Positions 35,056-44,100 of a stretch of DNA of 64,000 nucleotides are shown here, piece after piece. The notes under the pieces are model-generated. The model was not told where the DNA came from and did not search any database. It worked only from the letters and a program-made list of their open reading frames with translations. Source of the DNA: Halalkalibacter oceani (GTDB lineage: Bacteria; Bacillota; Bacilli; Bacillales; Bacillaceae_D); assembly GCF_023715705.1 (NCBI RefSeq), contig NZ_JAMBOS010000003.1:124001-188000 (forward strand), written 5' to 3'. Position numbers and translations under genes: made by a program. Position 1 is the stretch's first letter. The number at the start of each line of letters is the position of its first letter.

Positions 35056-35349
35056 TGCTTCTTTTTTGGTCTGCTGGTTGTGTCATTCGTTAGGGAGATC
35101 CATCGCTTTTCTCCATTAGCGAACCTAATAGACAAATGTCACTCATTATGACTGAAATTTCAAGGTCACTAGTATCAAACATGCAAATAATAATGCTAAA
35201 TAATAGACCGAATGAATATAGTTGTAGTAGCTCAAGAAGGGGGGAGATTGAAGTAGTTCTGCGTTTGCATGAGCCTGCTTGCAAAAGTAAGTAAGCGCTT
35301 TCCTGATGAAGAGGTTGCTCTTATGAATTGATATGCGGGGGGAGATAAA
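35056..35349 (+). other. Control region of TRAP operon 3
   Basis: No ORF with support. It holds a weak cre-like site AAGTAAGCGCTTTCC (35289-35303; two mismatches to consensus) shortly before the dctP ribosome site. No clear sigma-A promoter was found and there is no sigma-54 motif. Confidence 0.4.
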
Positions 35350-36393
35350 ATGAGACGAAAATGGCCTTTACTATTTTTTGTTTCCATTGTGAGCGTAATT
35401 GCGCTGCTTGGCTGTTCGGGCAATGAAAAGACAGAGGGGGCGGGCGGGTCTTCGGAATCTAATGACCCGACATATACATTAAGATTTGGCCATGTTTTGA
35501 CCGAGCAGGATCCCTTTCATGCTTCGTTCAAGAAGTGGGCGGAGGCTGTAAGCGAGAAAACAGAGGGTGATGTCCTGATAGAAGTATTTCCAAATGCCCA
35601 GCTGGGGGTTGAGGAGGATGTACTTGAACAAATGAGACAAGGGTCGAATATCGGCTGGCAAACAGACTCTGCCCGGTTAGGAAACTATGTCAATGAGATT
35701 GCCGTGCTCAATGCGCCCTATTTTCTCGAAAGTCTTGATGAAGTGCGCCAATTGATGGAGTCAGAAGTGATGGAAGAATGGCAGCAGCGACTTGAAGAAG
35801 AGTATCAGATTAAAGTGATTTCCTTCGCCTATGCCCAGGGACATCGGAATGTTTTTTCCAATAAGGTCGGGACGAATCCGGATGAGTTTAAAGGGATGCT
35901 GTTAAGAACGGCGGGAGCGCCTATTTGGGTTGAATCGGTCAATTCACTTGGCAGTGAAGCGGTCGCATTGCCGTACGGCGATTTGTATAACGGGATTCAA
36001 ACGAATGTCGTCGATGGGGCTGAGCTTTCGTATGCGGCGGCCCGCAATCTCAATGTTCAAGAGGTGGCCGATCATATTATCGAAACACAGCATATTTATC
36101 TTATTAACTTCGTCGTAAGCAGTGCGGAATGGTTCAACAGCTTACCTGAAGAGTACCAAACAATTCTGATTGAGGAAGCAAACAATGCCGGACTTGAGGT
36201 ATCCGAGCAGCTTGAAGCAGAGGCTGAAGGCCATAAACAGGCGTTGATCGATGCAGGAATGAATTATATACCATATGACGAGCTGGATATCGAAGCATTT
36301 AAGAAAGCCGGCCAGGCCGCTTATGATGCGCTTGATCTGAATGATGCCAGAAAAGCGATATATGAGGAATTAGGAAAAGAAATTGCAGAATAG
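35350..36393 (+). CDS. dctP: TRAP transporter solute-binding lipoprotein (DctP), set 3
   Basis: 347 residues; signal peptide with lipobox LLGC (Cys22), a Gly/Ser/Glu linker and a DctP domain: VEVFPNAQLGVEEDVLEQMRQGSNIGWQ-like strand-helix, GMLLRTAGAPIWVESVNSLGSEAVALP with the ligand-binding Arg, and IQTNVVDGAELSYAAARNLNVQEV. GGGGGGAGATAAA precedes the ATG. It is followed by dctQ after 18 bases with no hairpin between them; here the hairpin is between Q and M instead. Ligand unknown; the epimerase downstream suggests a sugar derivative. Confidence 0.92.
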   Translation: MRRKWPLLFFVSIVSVIALLGCSGNEKTEGAGGSSESNDPTYTLRFGHVLTEQDPFHASFKKWAEAVSEKTEGDVLIEVFPNAQLGVEEDVLEQMRQGSNIGWQTDSARLGNYVNEIAVLNAPYFLESLDEVRQLMESEVMEEWQQRLEEEYQIKVISFAYAQGHRNVFSNKVGTNPDEFKGMLLRTAGAPIWVESVNSLGSEAVALPYGDLYNGIQTNVVDGAELSYAAARNLNVQEVADHIIETQHIYLINFVVSSAEWFNSLPEEYQTILIEEANNAGLEVSEQLEAEAEGHKQALIDAGMNYIPYDELDIEAFKKAGQAAYDALDLNDARKAIYEELGKEIAE

Positions 36394-36411
36394 GAATCCG
36401 GGTGAGATACG

Positions 36412-36897
36412 ATGAGGTCAATGTACCGAAATTTATGCAAAGTGGAAGTTGCGTTAGCGATCATCTGCTTATTGATAACCGTGTTCACGTTAACGGCAGC
36501 AGCATTGATGAGAAGCCTCGGAACGCCGATCAACTGGGCGCTCGATATTGCTCTTTTAAGCTTTGCCTGGTGCGCTTTTCTCGGAGGAAGCATTGCTTTT
36601 AGAGAAGGGGAGTTTGTCGAAGTGGACTTTGTTTTCCGGAAATTCCCCGCCAGTGTGCAAAGAATTGTGGAAATGTTACTCTACGCGGCGATCTTTGCTT
36701 TTCTGTGTATGTTGATTTACTTGGGCACGGTCCTGTCAATCAGCACATGGAACCGCTCCTTCCAAGGTATTCCGGCGCTTAGTTACACATGGATTACCTT
36801 AAGTATACCAGTGACGGCATTGCTTATGGTTGTCACGCTACTTGTGAAGGTTTATAAGAAGGTGACTAAATCAGAAACGGGTAGCGACATAAATTAA
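36412..36897 (+). CDS. dctQ: TRAP transporter small permease subunit (DctQ), set 3
   Basis: 161 residues with four hydrophobic helices and the DctQ pattern LGTPINWALDIALLSFAWCAFLGGSIAFREGEFVEVDFV. It is the more diverged of the three small subunits (INWALDI in place of TWSEEMAR). The start follows a GGGTGAG ribosome site. Membrane partner of the DctM below. Confidence 0.88.
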   Translation: MRSMYRNLCKVEVALAIICLLITVFTLTAAALMRSLGTPINWALDIALLSFAWCAFLGGSIAFREGEFVEVDFVFRKFPASVQRIVEMLLYAAIFAFLCMLIYLGTVLSISTWNRSFQGIPALSYTWITLSIPVTALLMVVTLLVKVYKKVTKSETGSDIN

Positions 36898-36914
36898 CAA
36901 TCTGTCAGATGACG

Positions 36915-36940
36915 ATCAGCGGGATTTCTTTCCCGCTGAT
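36915..36940 (+). promoter_or_regulatory. Intercistronic hairpin between dctQ and dctM, set 3
   Basis: ATCAGCGGGA pairs with TCCCGCTGAT around six bases, no U tract; the ribosome site of dctM follows at once. Confidence 0.55.
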
Positions 36941-36955
36941 AAAAGGAGTACAGCG

Positions 36956-38236
36956 ATGATACTTGTCATGATCACTTTTTTACTCTTGTTACTGATTCGA
37001 ATGCCGGTAGGGTTTGCGATTGGGATTTCGGGAACGGTATTTTTTCTTCAGAATGCAGAGCTTCCATTAACGACGATCGTCCAGCTCCCGATTTCTCAAA
37101 CACAAAATGTGACATTGCTTGCTGTGCCGCTCTTTATTTTTGCCGGGAGCTTAATGAATGCATCGGGAATCACGAGCCGTTTAATTAAGCTGGCTATGCT
37201 CCTGACAGGACATATGCGGGGAGGGCTGGCCCAGGTAAGTGTTGTTCTTAGTACGTTGATGGGGGGCGTTTCGGGCTCGTCCAATGCGGATGCCGCCATG
37301 CAGGCGAGGGTTCTAGGGCCGGAACTTGAAAAACAAGGGTATCCGAAGGGCTATTCCGGCTCTGTTATTGGTTATTCGTCTTTGATTGCTTCCACGATTC
37401 CTCCTGGCGTAGGGTTAATCCTCTACGGAACGATTGGTGAGGTTTCGATTGGAAGACTGTTTGCCGCCGGAATCGTCGCCGGTTTTCTGATGATGATTTT
37501 TTTAATGGTGACGGTAGCGATAACGTCTAAATTGCGGGGCTTCCAGCCTGCAAGGGAAAAGCGGGCAAGCTTTATCGAAATTCTAGTCTCCCTCAAGGAA
37601 ACAATCTGGGCATTGCTTTTTCCGGTTATGCTGCTTATCGGCCTTCGCCTCGGCCTGTTTACAGCTTCTGAAATCGGGGCCTTCGCCTGTGTATACGCCT
37701 TGTTTGTCGGCTTTTTTATTTACAAAGAGCTAACGATAAAAACGTTGGTCAAAACATTAAAGGAATCGATTGTGACAATCGGGGCGATTATGTACATGAT
37801 AACGATGTCCGGCGTCTTTGGGTACGGAATACCGCTAGAAAGAATTCCGCAAAAAATGACCGCCTTTGTCTCGGAAATCACGAGCCAGCCAGGAATGGTG
37901 CTCATACTCGTTATTTTGTTTCTCCTACTGTTTGGGATGGTGATGGAGGGCTCCGTTCTCATTATTTTGCTTACGCCGATCTTGCTGCCGCTAGTCAGCG
38001 GCTTTGGAGTCGACCCGGTGTTTTTCGGCGTCATTATGAGCATCGTCGTGACGATGGGAATCTTGACACCGCCGGTAGGAATTGCGATGTATACGATATG
38101 CGGCATCTTAAAATGTAAAATGCAAGATTATTTAAAAGAAAATGTGCCATTTGTTATTACGATCTTTGTATTAATCGCCGTGCTAATCGCTGTACCTGAT
38201 CTTGTGCTTTTCCTGCCTAAGTGGCTATATGGCTAA
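36956..38236 (+). CDS. dctM: TRAP transporter large permease subunit (DctM), set 3
   Basis: 426 residues, about 12 helices. NVTLLAVPLFIFAGSLMNASGI, GGVSGSSNADAAMQARVLGPELE, PPGVGLILYGTIGEVSIG, SEIGAFACVYALFVG and GILTPPVGIAMYTICG replace the usual DctM motifs with mild changes (TASEIGA where sets 1 and 2 have TPTEAA). AAAAGGAGTACAGCG precedes the ATG. The epimerase gene follows after about 150 bases. Confidence 0.92.
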   Translation: MILVMITFLLLLLIRMPVGFAIGISGTVFFLQNAELPLTTIVQLPISQTQNVTLLAVPLFIFAGSLMNASGITSRLIKLAMLLTGHMRGGLAQVSVVLSTLMGGVSGSSNADAAMQARVLGPELEKQGYPKGYSGSVIGYSSLIASTIPPGVGLILYGTIGEVSIGRLFAAGIVAGFLMMIFLMVTVAITSKLRGFQPAREKRASFIEILVSLKETIWALLFPVMLLIGLRLGLFTASEIGAFACVYALFVGFFIYKELTIKTLVKTLKESIVTIGAIMYMITMSGVFGYGIPLERIPQKMTAFVSEITSQPGMVLILVILFLLLFGMVMEGSVLIILLTPILLPLVSGFGVDPVFFGVIMSIVVTMGILTPPVGIAMYTICGILKCKMQDYLKENVPFVITIFVLIAVLIAVPDLVLFLPKWLYG

Positions 38237-38383
38237 CGAAGGAAAGACTTGGGACGATAAATGCTCCGAAGCGGGAAGCACTGGAGTGCACGTCTGGCCG
38301 GGCCTCATCAGTAGAGCATATGAGTTTCGTACAGGCAGCTTAATTTCCAGTGTATGATCTGGCGAAAAAGAGGAGGCAGATGG

Positions 38384-39076
38384 ATGATCAACGCGCCATC
38401 AATCGCTAACTGCGATCTTTTGCATATCGGAAAACAAATTGACGAGCTTGTAGCAGGCGGTGTTACTTTCCTGCATATCGACTTAATGGATGGTCATTAC
38501 GTACCGAATTTGTTTTTGCCGACCAGTGTTGTAAAGGCGATTAAAATGAAATATCCGCATATTGTGACAGATGTGCATTTAATGGTCTCCAATCCTGAAG
38601 CTTATGTGGATCTTCTGAAAGAATATGACGCAGATTATGTCAGCTTTCATATTGACAGCACAAGCTTTTCAATCAGAATCCTCAGGGATATTAGAGAAAA
38701 AGGGATGAAAGCGGGTGTTGTCATCAATCCTTCCCAGCGAATTGATTGTATTGAGCCGTTAATCCGCTATGTGGATTATGTCGTTTTAATGACCGTCGAG
38801 CCCGGATTTGCCGGCCAAACATTTATGGAGGGGTCGCTCGAGCGTCTCGATGAACTCCAGCAGCTAAGACAAAAATACAAGGCCTCCTTTTTGATTTCGG
38901 TCGACGGTGGGATCGATTATCCAAACGCAATTGAAAGTGTAAAAAGAGGAGCGGACATCTTAATAACCGGCATCTATACGATATTTAATCAATCAGTCGG
39001 CTTGACGGAAGCCTGCAAAAAGTTCCAACAGGACATGCACAACGTGGAGATAAGCCGTAAATGTCTGCATGACTGA
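38384..39076 (+). CDS. Ribulose-phosphate 3-epimerase family protein (Rpe/AlsE-like)
   Basis: 230-residue TIM-barrel epimerase interconverting 3-epimers of ketose phosphates. HIDLMDGHYVPNLFLP gives metal ligands H31 and D33, DVHLMVSNPE gives H65, and FLISVDGGIDYPN the second catalytic Asp; the phosphate loop is near GADILITGIYTIF. Housekeeping Rpe has a G-S-A-x-F motif where this protein has TGIYTIF, so it may act on another ketose phosphate such as allulose-6-phosphate. The ATG at 38384 is chosen for AGGAGG at 38371-38376. Context: end of TRAP operon 3, so a catabolic role is likely. Confidence 0.82.
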   Translation: MINAPSIANCDLLHIGKQIDELVAGGVTFLHIDLMDGHYVPNLFLPTSVVKAIKMKYPHIVTDVHLMVSNPEAYVDLLKEYDADYVSFHIDSTSFSIRILRDIREKGMKAGVVINPSQRIDCIEPLIRYVDYVVLMTVEPGFAGQTFMEGSLERLDELQQLRQKYKASFLISVDGGIDYPNAIESVKRGADILITGIYTIFNQSVGLTEACKKFQQDMHNVEISRKCLHD

Positions 39077-39108
39077 TGTCGCAAGAGCATGCGTGGTCCG
39101 ATACGGGA

Positions 39109-39158
39109 AGCTGTTCCAAAAGGGTAATTCTGACCTTTGCGGAACGGCTTTTCTTTGT
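39109..39158 (+). terminator. Terminator of TRAP operon 3
   Basis: AGCTGTTCCAAAAGG pairs with CCTTTGCGGAACGGCT, then TTTCTTTGTTT. Confidence 0.75.
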
Positions 39159-39291
39159 TTTGGCGTGAAGAGAACATGTTTCAAGTACCCGCGCAGCTCA
39201 ATCCTATCAACCGCCCCTCCCGCAAATATAATGATTGTCAATACACAAGCAATCGACTAGGATTAAAAAAGAAGGGAGGTCTCTGGAAAGC

Positions 39292-41280
39292 GTGGGAAAA
39301 AATAGAATGCTTATCGCTTTGTTGCTTTTCTTGCTTATGAGCCAGAAGGTGGAGGCGGCTGAGGAACGGCGCTTAGTCGTCGGTTATGACCCGGATTTTC
39401 CTCCCGTTCATTTCACCGCTGATGGGAACCCTCAAGGCTTTGCCGTTGATCTGATGAATGAAATCGCTTCCAGGATGGGGGAAGATATAGTCTATGTGCC
39501 CCTGCCGCAGTCGGAAGGAGTGCGACAGCTGAAGAATAACGAGCTTGATATTTTGCTGAGCGCCTATTTTAATGAGGACCATGCCGGGATGATGGAGTTC
39601 TCAGACTCGATTTTGACGACGTCCATTGGCTTGATTGTCCACCGGGAGAACGAAAATATTGAGGGGCTTGCTGAGCTGACTGATGCTGTGACGGCCTTGC
39701 AAAAGGACACATTGGAATATGATTTTCTCCGTAATATTCGCAGCATTAAGTACCATATCGCCAGCAACCAGGTAACCGCTCTTGAGCTTTTGCTAAAAGG
39801 GAGAGCGAACGCCTTTGTCGGAAACATGCTGACAGCGGAGTATGAGTTGGCCGCCAGAGGGCTGGAGGATGATTATAAAATTGTTGGAAACTACTTACTA
39901 CCGGTTGATTATACGATGGCCGTCCAGCAGGAAGATTATCAGTTGCTGAGCAGGCTCAATGAAGCGATTCGCGAGATGAAAGCCGATGGGACGTATAGCT
40001 TCATTTATGAAGCCTGGTTTGAAAGCGAAAATGAGCTTGAGGACCGCCTGTGGCTGGCCCTGCAAATTATCGGCAGCCTGCTGCTTGTTGCGACGGTTTT
40101 GTTCTTATTAGGGATGCGCTGGAACAAGCAGCTGCAGCGGGAAGTCGCGAAGAAAACGAATGTGCTGCAAAGGATGAATGTCCAGCTTGAACAGCAAATG
40201 GCCGAGATCAAAAATAGTGACGAGTTTCAAAAGCAAATTTTAAACAGCAGCCCAAGAGGGATCGCGACGATTAATGCTGCCGGCTTCGTTACGTCCTTTA
40301 ACGAGAAAGCGCGCGCGATTTCCGGGGAACGGCAAGCTGTTACCGACAGGCATTATCACGATATTCCATTATTGAAGCTGCTGCTGGAAGGGCGGTTTGC
40401 GGAAGTGCTGCGCCCGGACAATTTAATACTGGGCGAGGAAGCCGTCTGGCAGAAAAATGAGACGGATACGTATTATTTACGCTATTATATTTACCCGTTA
40501 AAAAACTTTGAAAAGCAGGTTATCGGCCTGATTGTGACATTTGAGGATATTACCGAGGAACATAAGCTGAGACTCCAGCTGTTTGAACGAGAAAAAAATG
40601 AAGAGCTTAGCAGAATCGTTGCCGGCATTGCCCATGAAATCCGCAATCCGTTAACCTCGATAAAAACTTTTGTGGAATTGATCCCCCTTAAATACAATAA
40701 CGCACGTTTTCAAAATGAAATTTCGACCTATGTCCCGCAGGAAATAGAGCGGATGAATCAGCTGATTCAAGGGCTGATCGATTACACGAAGCCGGCCCGG
40801 CTCAATAAAGAGCGAATCGATGCCGGCGCGGTGGTCGAAGAATGTCTGATCCTATTTGAACGGACGGCGCTTCATAAAGGAATTACGATGCAGTGCACGA
40901 CGGAGGAAAATCTCTGGATCGAGGCCGATGCCAATCAGCTGAAACAGGTGCTGATCAACTTAATTATTAATAGCCTTGATGCCCTAAGCAGCGGAGAAGA
41001 GCAGGTGAAGCCACTTTTGCAGCTCGCGGCATTTGAACAAGGCCCCAACGTCTGCATTCAAGTGACGGATACGGGGGAAGGAATGGATGACTACGAGCGA
41101 GGACAGGCATTGAAGCTCTTTTATACGACGAAAGCGAAAGGGACGGGGCTTGGGCTGGCGATCGCCAGTCAATATATAAAGGAAAACAACGGCGAGCTGG
41201 CGATAAACAGTGAAAAAGGAGCAGGGACGACGATTACATTAACATTTATAAAAGCGATGGAAAAGGAGGCAGCGCGATGA
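39292..41280 (+). CDS. Sensor histidine kinase with solute-binding sensor domain (SBP_bac_3-PAS-HisKA-HATPase)
   Basis: 662 residues. Signal sequence about 1-22, then an extracytoplasmic amino-acid/acid-binding-protein-like domain (VVGYDPDFPPVHFTADGNPQ to DGTYSFIYEAWF, about 28-248), one membrane helix about 262-284, a coiled coil, a PAS domain, H-box GIAHEIRNPLTSIK with phosphorylated His448, and an ATPase domain with N box INLIINSLDAL and GTGLGLAIASQYI. The chosen GTG has GAAGGGAGG upstream and gives a proper signal peptide. The gene overlaps its response regulator by ATGA. It probably senses the substrate of the TRAP-TAXI transporter downstream. Confidence 0.92.
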   Translation: MGKNRMLIALLLFLLMSQKVEAAEERRLVVGYDPDFPPVHFTADGNPQGFAVDLMNEIASRMGEDIVYVPLPQSEGVRQLKNNELDILLSAYFNEDHAGMMEFSDSILTTSIGLIVHRENENIEGLAELTDAVTALQKDTLEYDFLRNIRSIKYHIASNQVTALELLLKGRANAFVGNMLTAEYELAARGLEDDYKIVGNYLLPVDYTMAVQQEDYQLLSRLNEAIREMKADGTYSFIYEAWFESENELEDRLWLALQIIGSLLLVATVLFLLGMRWNKQLQREVAKKTNVLQRMNVQLEQQMAEIKNSDEFQKQILNSSPRGIATINAAGFVTSFNEKARAISGERQAVTDRHYHDIPLLKLLLEGRFAEVLRPDNLILGEEAVWQKNETDTYYLRYYIYPLKNFEKQVIGLIVTFEDITEEHKLRLQLFEREKNEELSRIVAGIAHEIRNPLTSIKTFVELIPLKYNNARFQNEISTYVPQEIERMNQLIQGLIDYTKPARLNKERIDAGAVVEECLILFERTALHKGITMQCTTEENLWIEADANQLKQVLINLIINSLDALSSGEEQVKPLLQLAAFEQGPNVCIQVTDTGEGMDDYERGQALKLFYTTKAKGTGLGLAIASQYIKENNGELAINSEKGAGTTITLTFIKAMEKEAAR

Positions 41281-42632
41281 GACGAATTTTAATCATTGAT
41301 GATGAAGCGGCCATTTGCTCCTCGCTTGCGTTTGCGCTGGAGGACAAGTATGAGGTAAAGACGACGACAGACCCGGCAGAAGGAGTAACGTGGCTCGAAC
41401 TTGACGACTATGACCTTTGCCTGCTTGATTTAAAGATCGGGCAGACCGACGGAATTGAGGTGCTGAAGCAAATAAAGGAGGTCAGCCCGAAGACGGTTGT
41501 TTTAATGATTACCGCTTACGGGACGATCGCGACCTCTGTCCGGGCCATCCGGGAGGGGGCCTACTCCTATTTAACAAAGCCGATCAATATCGAAGAGCTT
41601 CATTCCGTGATTGAGCAGGCATTTCGCTATCAGCATCTGAACGAGCAGGTCGATTTTTTAAGCCAGGAGCTGGAGAAAAAGTACAGCTATGAAGGGATCA
41701 TTGGCAAAAGCAAAGCGATGAAGGCAGTTTTTCACCTGATCGGAAAAGTGAAGGAGGTCGACTCCAACGTCTTAATAACCGGAGAGAGCGGGACGGGCAA
41801 GGAGCTTGTCGCGAAAGCGCTCCACTTCTCAGGCAAAAGAAAAAAAGCTCACTTTGAGGTTGTGAATTGTGCGGCGATACCGGATCAATTGCTGGAAAGT
41901 GAGTTGTTCGGCTATGAAAAGGGAGCCTTCACCGGAGCGGTCTCAAGCAAGAAAGGCAAGTTCGAGCAGGCAAATGGGGGAACAATCTTTCTTGATGAAA
42001 TCGGTGATATGCCGCTTGCCCTGCAAGCGAAGCTGCTCCGCGTCCTGCAGGAGAAGGTCGTCACAAGGCTCGGATCGAACAGGGACGTTCAGCTTGATGT
42101 CAGGGTGATAGCCGCTACCAATAAAAACCTCGATGAAGCAGTAAAAAAAGGTGAATTCCGCGAGGATCTCTATTTTCGGCTGAATGTCATTAAGGTGCCG
42201 CTGCCGGCCTTAAGAGAGAGAAAGGAAGATATTCCGTATTTAATCAAGCATTTCATCGAGCAGTTTAACGAGGAAATGGGCCTGCATGTAAAAGGGCTGA
42301 CGAAGCAGGCGCAGCGGATTTTGCTTGATTATGAGTATCCAGGCAATATTCGCGAGCTGTCCAATATTATTGAATCCTCGATGGTTCTGGCCGATGATGA
42401 GTACGTGGAAGAAACGGATTTGCCAAATCAGGTCCGGAAAATCAATTACGCTTCAAACGGGGAGAACGGGCTACATAAAAGCTTTGTCGGTCTGCCTTTA
42501 AAGGAGATCGAAAAGCATTTCATTCTGGCAACACTGGAAGCGAATAAAGGACATCGAAAGAAAACAGCGCAAATGTTAGGAATCAGCGAACGCAGCTTGC
42601 GCGACAAGTTAAAGCAGTATGAGCATCACTAA
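41277..42632 (+). CDS. NtrC-family sigma-54 activator with receiver domain
   Basis: 451 residues: receiver 1-120 with phosphoacceptor Asp51, acidic D8-D9, Thr79 and Lys101; AAA+ domain with Walker A GESGTGKE (169-176), sigma-54 contact loop GAFTGA (216-221), and the GNIRELSN region; a C-terminal Fis-type helix-turn-helix ([24 protein letters not shown]). The GAFTGA loop shows that it activates sigma-54 RNA polymerase. In B. subtilis such activators (RocR, AcoR, BkdR, LevR) have no receiver, so a two-component sigma-54 pathway is unusual for Bacilli. A matching -24/-12 promoter lies at 42889, before the TAXI receptor gene. Confidence 0.95.
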   Translation: MRRILIIDDEAAICSSLAFALEDKYEVKTTTDPAEGVTWLELDDYDLCLLDLKIGQTDGIEVLKQIKEVSPKTVVLMITAYGTIATSVRAIREGAYSYLTKPINIEELHSVIEQAFRYQHLNEQVDFLSQELEKKYSYEGIIGKSKAMKAVFHLIGKVKEVDSNVLITGESGTGKELVAKALHFSGKRKKAHFEVVNCAAIPDQLLESELFGYEKGAFTGAVSSKKGKFEQANGGTIFLDEIGDMPLALQAKLLRVLQEKVVTRLGSNRDVQLDVRVIAATNKNLDEAVKKGEFREDLYFRLNVIKVPLPALRERKEDIPYLIKHFIEQFNEEMGLHVKGLTKQAQRILLDYEYPGNIRELSNIIESSMVLADDEYVEETDLPNQVRKINYASNGENGLHKSFVGLPLKEIEKHFILATLEANKGHRKKTAQMLGISERSLRDKLKQYEHH

Positions 42633-42636
42633 AACG

Positions 42637-42682
42637 AAAAAGCGGAAAAAAATGCAGGGCGGAATTTTTTTCCGCTTTTTTT
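42637..42682 (+). terminator. Terminator of the two-component operon
   Basis: AAAAGCGGAAAAAAA pairs with TTTTTTTCCGCTTTT, then TTT; strong though A/T rich. Confidence 0.85.
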
Positions 42683-42686
42683 AGAA

Positions 42687-42846
42687 AAATAAGAAAGGAT
42701 AAAATTTTCGGCTGGATTCGAGGAAGGGCGGCGGCTTCGCACGTTACGCGGCGGTCTGAAAGAACCCCGCTTTCAGACGGCCTTAAATGATTGTAACGGC
42801 TCCGCACGCCGCTTCTAAGAAAAAAGCCGCTCTGCGGTTTTCTTAT
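42687..42846 (+). repeat. Dispersed intergenic repeat R1, copy 5 (complete)
   Basis: AATAAGAAAGGATAAAATTTTCGG left end, CGGCTTCGCACGTTACGC core, inner hairpin GTCTGAAAG/CTTTCAGAC (paired by different bases than in copy 2), GATTGTAACGGCTCCGCACG, and right hairpin AAGAAAAAAGCCGC/GCGGTTTTCTTA. Confidence 0.85.
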
Positions 42847-42848
42847 GG

Positions 42849-42868
42849 TGGAAATGTATGCGTTTCCA
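42849..42868 (+). promoter_or_regulatory. Candidate activator-binding palindrome upstream of the sigma-54 promoter
   Basis: TGGAAA-N8-TTTCCA, centred about 57 bases before the predicted start point; a possible binding site for the adjacent NtrC-type regulator. Closer to the promoter than usual for such sites. Confidence 0.45.
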
Positions 42869-42888
42869 ATAATGAAGCCGTTTTTGAG

Positions 42889-42905
42889 TTGGCATCATTA
42901 TTGCA
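42889..42905 (+). promoter_or_regulatory. Sigma-54 (-24/-12) promoter of the TRAP-TAXI operon
   Basis: TTGGCATCATTATTGCA: GG of the -24 and GC of the -12 are separated by exactly 10 bases, as required for sigma-54. Consensus TGGCAC-N5-TTGCA is matched except for one base. It lies 45 bases before the ATG of the TAXI receptor and just downstream of the gene for a GAFTGA-bearing activator. Confidence 0.85.
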
Positions 42906-42949
42906 AAAGGAAGGTGTCCAATACTTTATAAACAGAAAGGGGAAAAACG

Positions 42950-43957
42950 ATGAAGAAATTTTTAAGTTTGTTGGTGATGTCGAGCTTGCTGTTGGCGGCC
43001 TGCGGTGGAAGTGATGAGCCTGCGGGAACGGAGGGGGAAGAACCGGCAGGTGAGCAGAGTGAAGCCGCTGGTCTGGAGGACTTGTTCGTCACGGTCGCAA
43101 CCGGTGGGACTTCAGGCGTCTATTACCCGATTGGCGGAGCAATTGCGAACATACTCGAAACGGAGTTAGGGGTTGATTCCTCCGTGCAGGCGACTGGCGC
43201 CTCTGTCGAGAATATCAATTTGCTCAATACGGAACGGGCCGAGCTGGCGATCACGATGGCCGACGCGGTGCTGCAGGCGTATGAGGGCAATGGCGCGTTT
43301 GAAGGGGAGGAGCCGATTGAATCGCTGAGAGGATTGATGGCGATGTATCCGAATTTTGTTCAAGTTGTGACGACAGAGGATTCGGGCATTGAAAGCATTG
43401 CCGACCTTGCCGGCAAAAGTGTCGGCGTCGGCGCGGCGAATTCAGGGGTTGAATTAAACGCACGGATGGTGCTGGAGGCATATGGATTAAGCTATGACGA
43501 TATCGAGGAGGATTATCTTTCTTACAGTGAAGCGATCGATCAGATTAAAAATGGAATGATTGATGCCGCCTTTGTGACGAGCGGTGTTCCAAATGCGACC
43601 GTCATCGATCTTGACACGACTCACTCCGCGAAGATTTTGCCGATCGAAGGGGAAGCGCTCGATTATTTGATTGAAACGTATCCATTTTTTACGTCGGAAG
43701 TCATTCCGGCTAATGTGTACGGCAACGAAGAAGAGATCCAGACAGCGGCGATTACAAATTTACTGCTGATTTCCAATGATCTTTCCGAGGATGTCGCCTA
43801 TGAAATTACGAAAACGCTATTTGAAAACCTGGAAGCCATTCAAGGCTCTCACAATGCCGCTCAGGACATTTCGCTGGACACAGTCGATGTCGGGATGCCT
43901 GTGCCGTTTCACCCTGGCGCTGAGCGCTACTTGAAGGAAGTCGGGGTGCTGGAGTAA
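42950..43957 (+). CDS. TRAP-TAXI solute-binding lipoprotein
   Basis: 335 residues. Lipoprotein signal with LAAC (Cys18), a Gly/Glu-rich linker, then the TAXI-type receptor fold: VTVATGGTSGVYYPIGGAIANIL, ENINLLNTERAELAITMADAV, GKSVGVGAANSGVELNARMVLEAYG and IDAAFVTSGVPNA. TAXI receptors serve TRAP systems with fused QM permeases; known ligands are glutamate, 2-oxoglutarate and similar. Purine-rich GAAAGGGGA precedes the ATG. Expression should depend on sigma-54 and the neighbouring two-component system. A hairpin separates it from the next gene. Confidence 0.94.
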   Translation: MKKFLSLLVMSSLLLAACGGSDEPAGTEGEEPAGEQSEAAGLEDLFVTVATGGTSGVYYPIGGAIANILETELGVDSSVQATGASVENINLLNTERAELAITMADAVLQAYEGNGAFEGEEPIESLRGLMAMYPNFVQVVTTEDSGIESIADLAGKSVGVGAANSGVELNARMVLEAYGLSYDDIEEDYLSYSEAIDQIKNGMIDAAFVTSGVPNATVIDLDTTHSAKILPIEGEALDYLIETYPFFTSEVIPANVYGNEEEIQTAAITNLLLISNDLSEDVAYEITKTLFENLEAIQGSHNAAQDISLDTVDVGMPVPFHPGAERYLKEVGVLE

Positions 43958-44004
43958 ACCGGTCTGGTTTCATCCGAAAAGGTGTCGCGGCTCTGTGCCG
44001 CACA

Positions 44005-44038
44005 AGGTGAGCGGGAGTGTCGCATTCCCTGCTCACCT
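44005..44038 (+). promoter_or_regulatory. Intercistronic hairpin after the TAXI receptor gene
   Basis: AGGTGAGCGGGA pairs with TCCCTGCTCACCT; no U tract. Likely protects the receptor mRNA or lowers downstream expression. Confidence 0.55.
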
Positions 44039-44100
44039 GTAAAATAGGGGCGGCCTTCATGTAAAAGTATCGACATTATCCCTGGAAGGAGCATCCTCCG

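Noticed and set aside
34936-35151. Open frame after ywgA
   Set aside because: Made of repeat R2 copy C and the terminator; poor start context.
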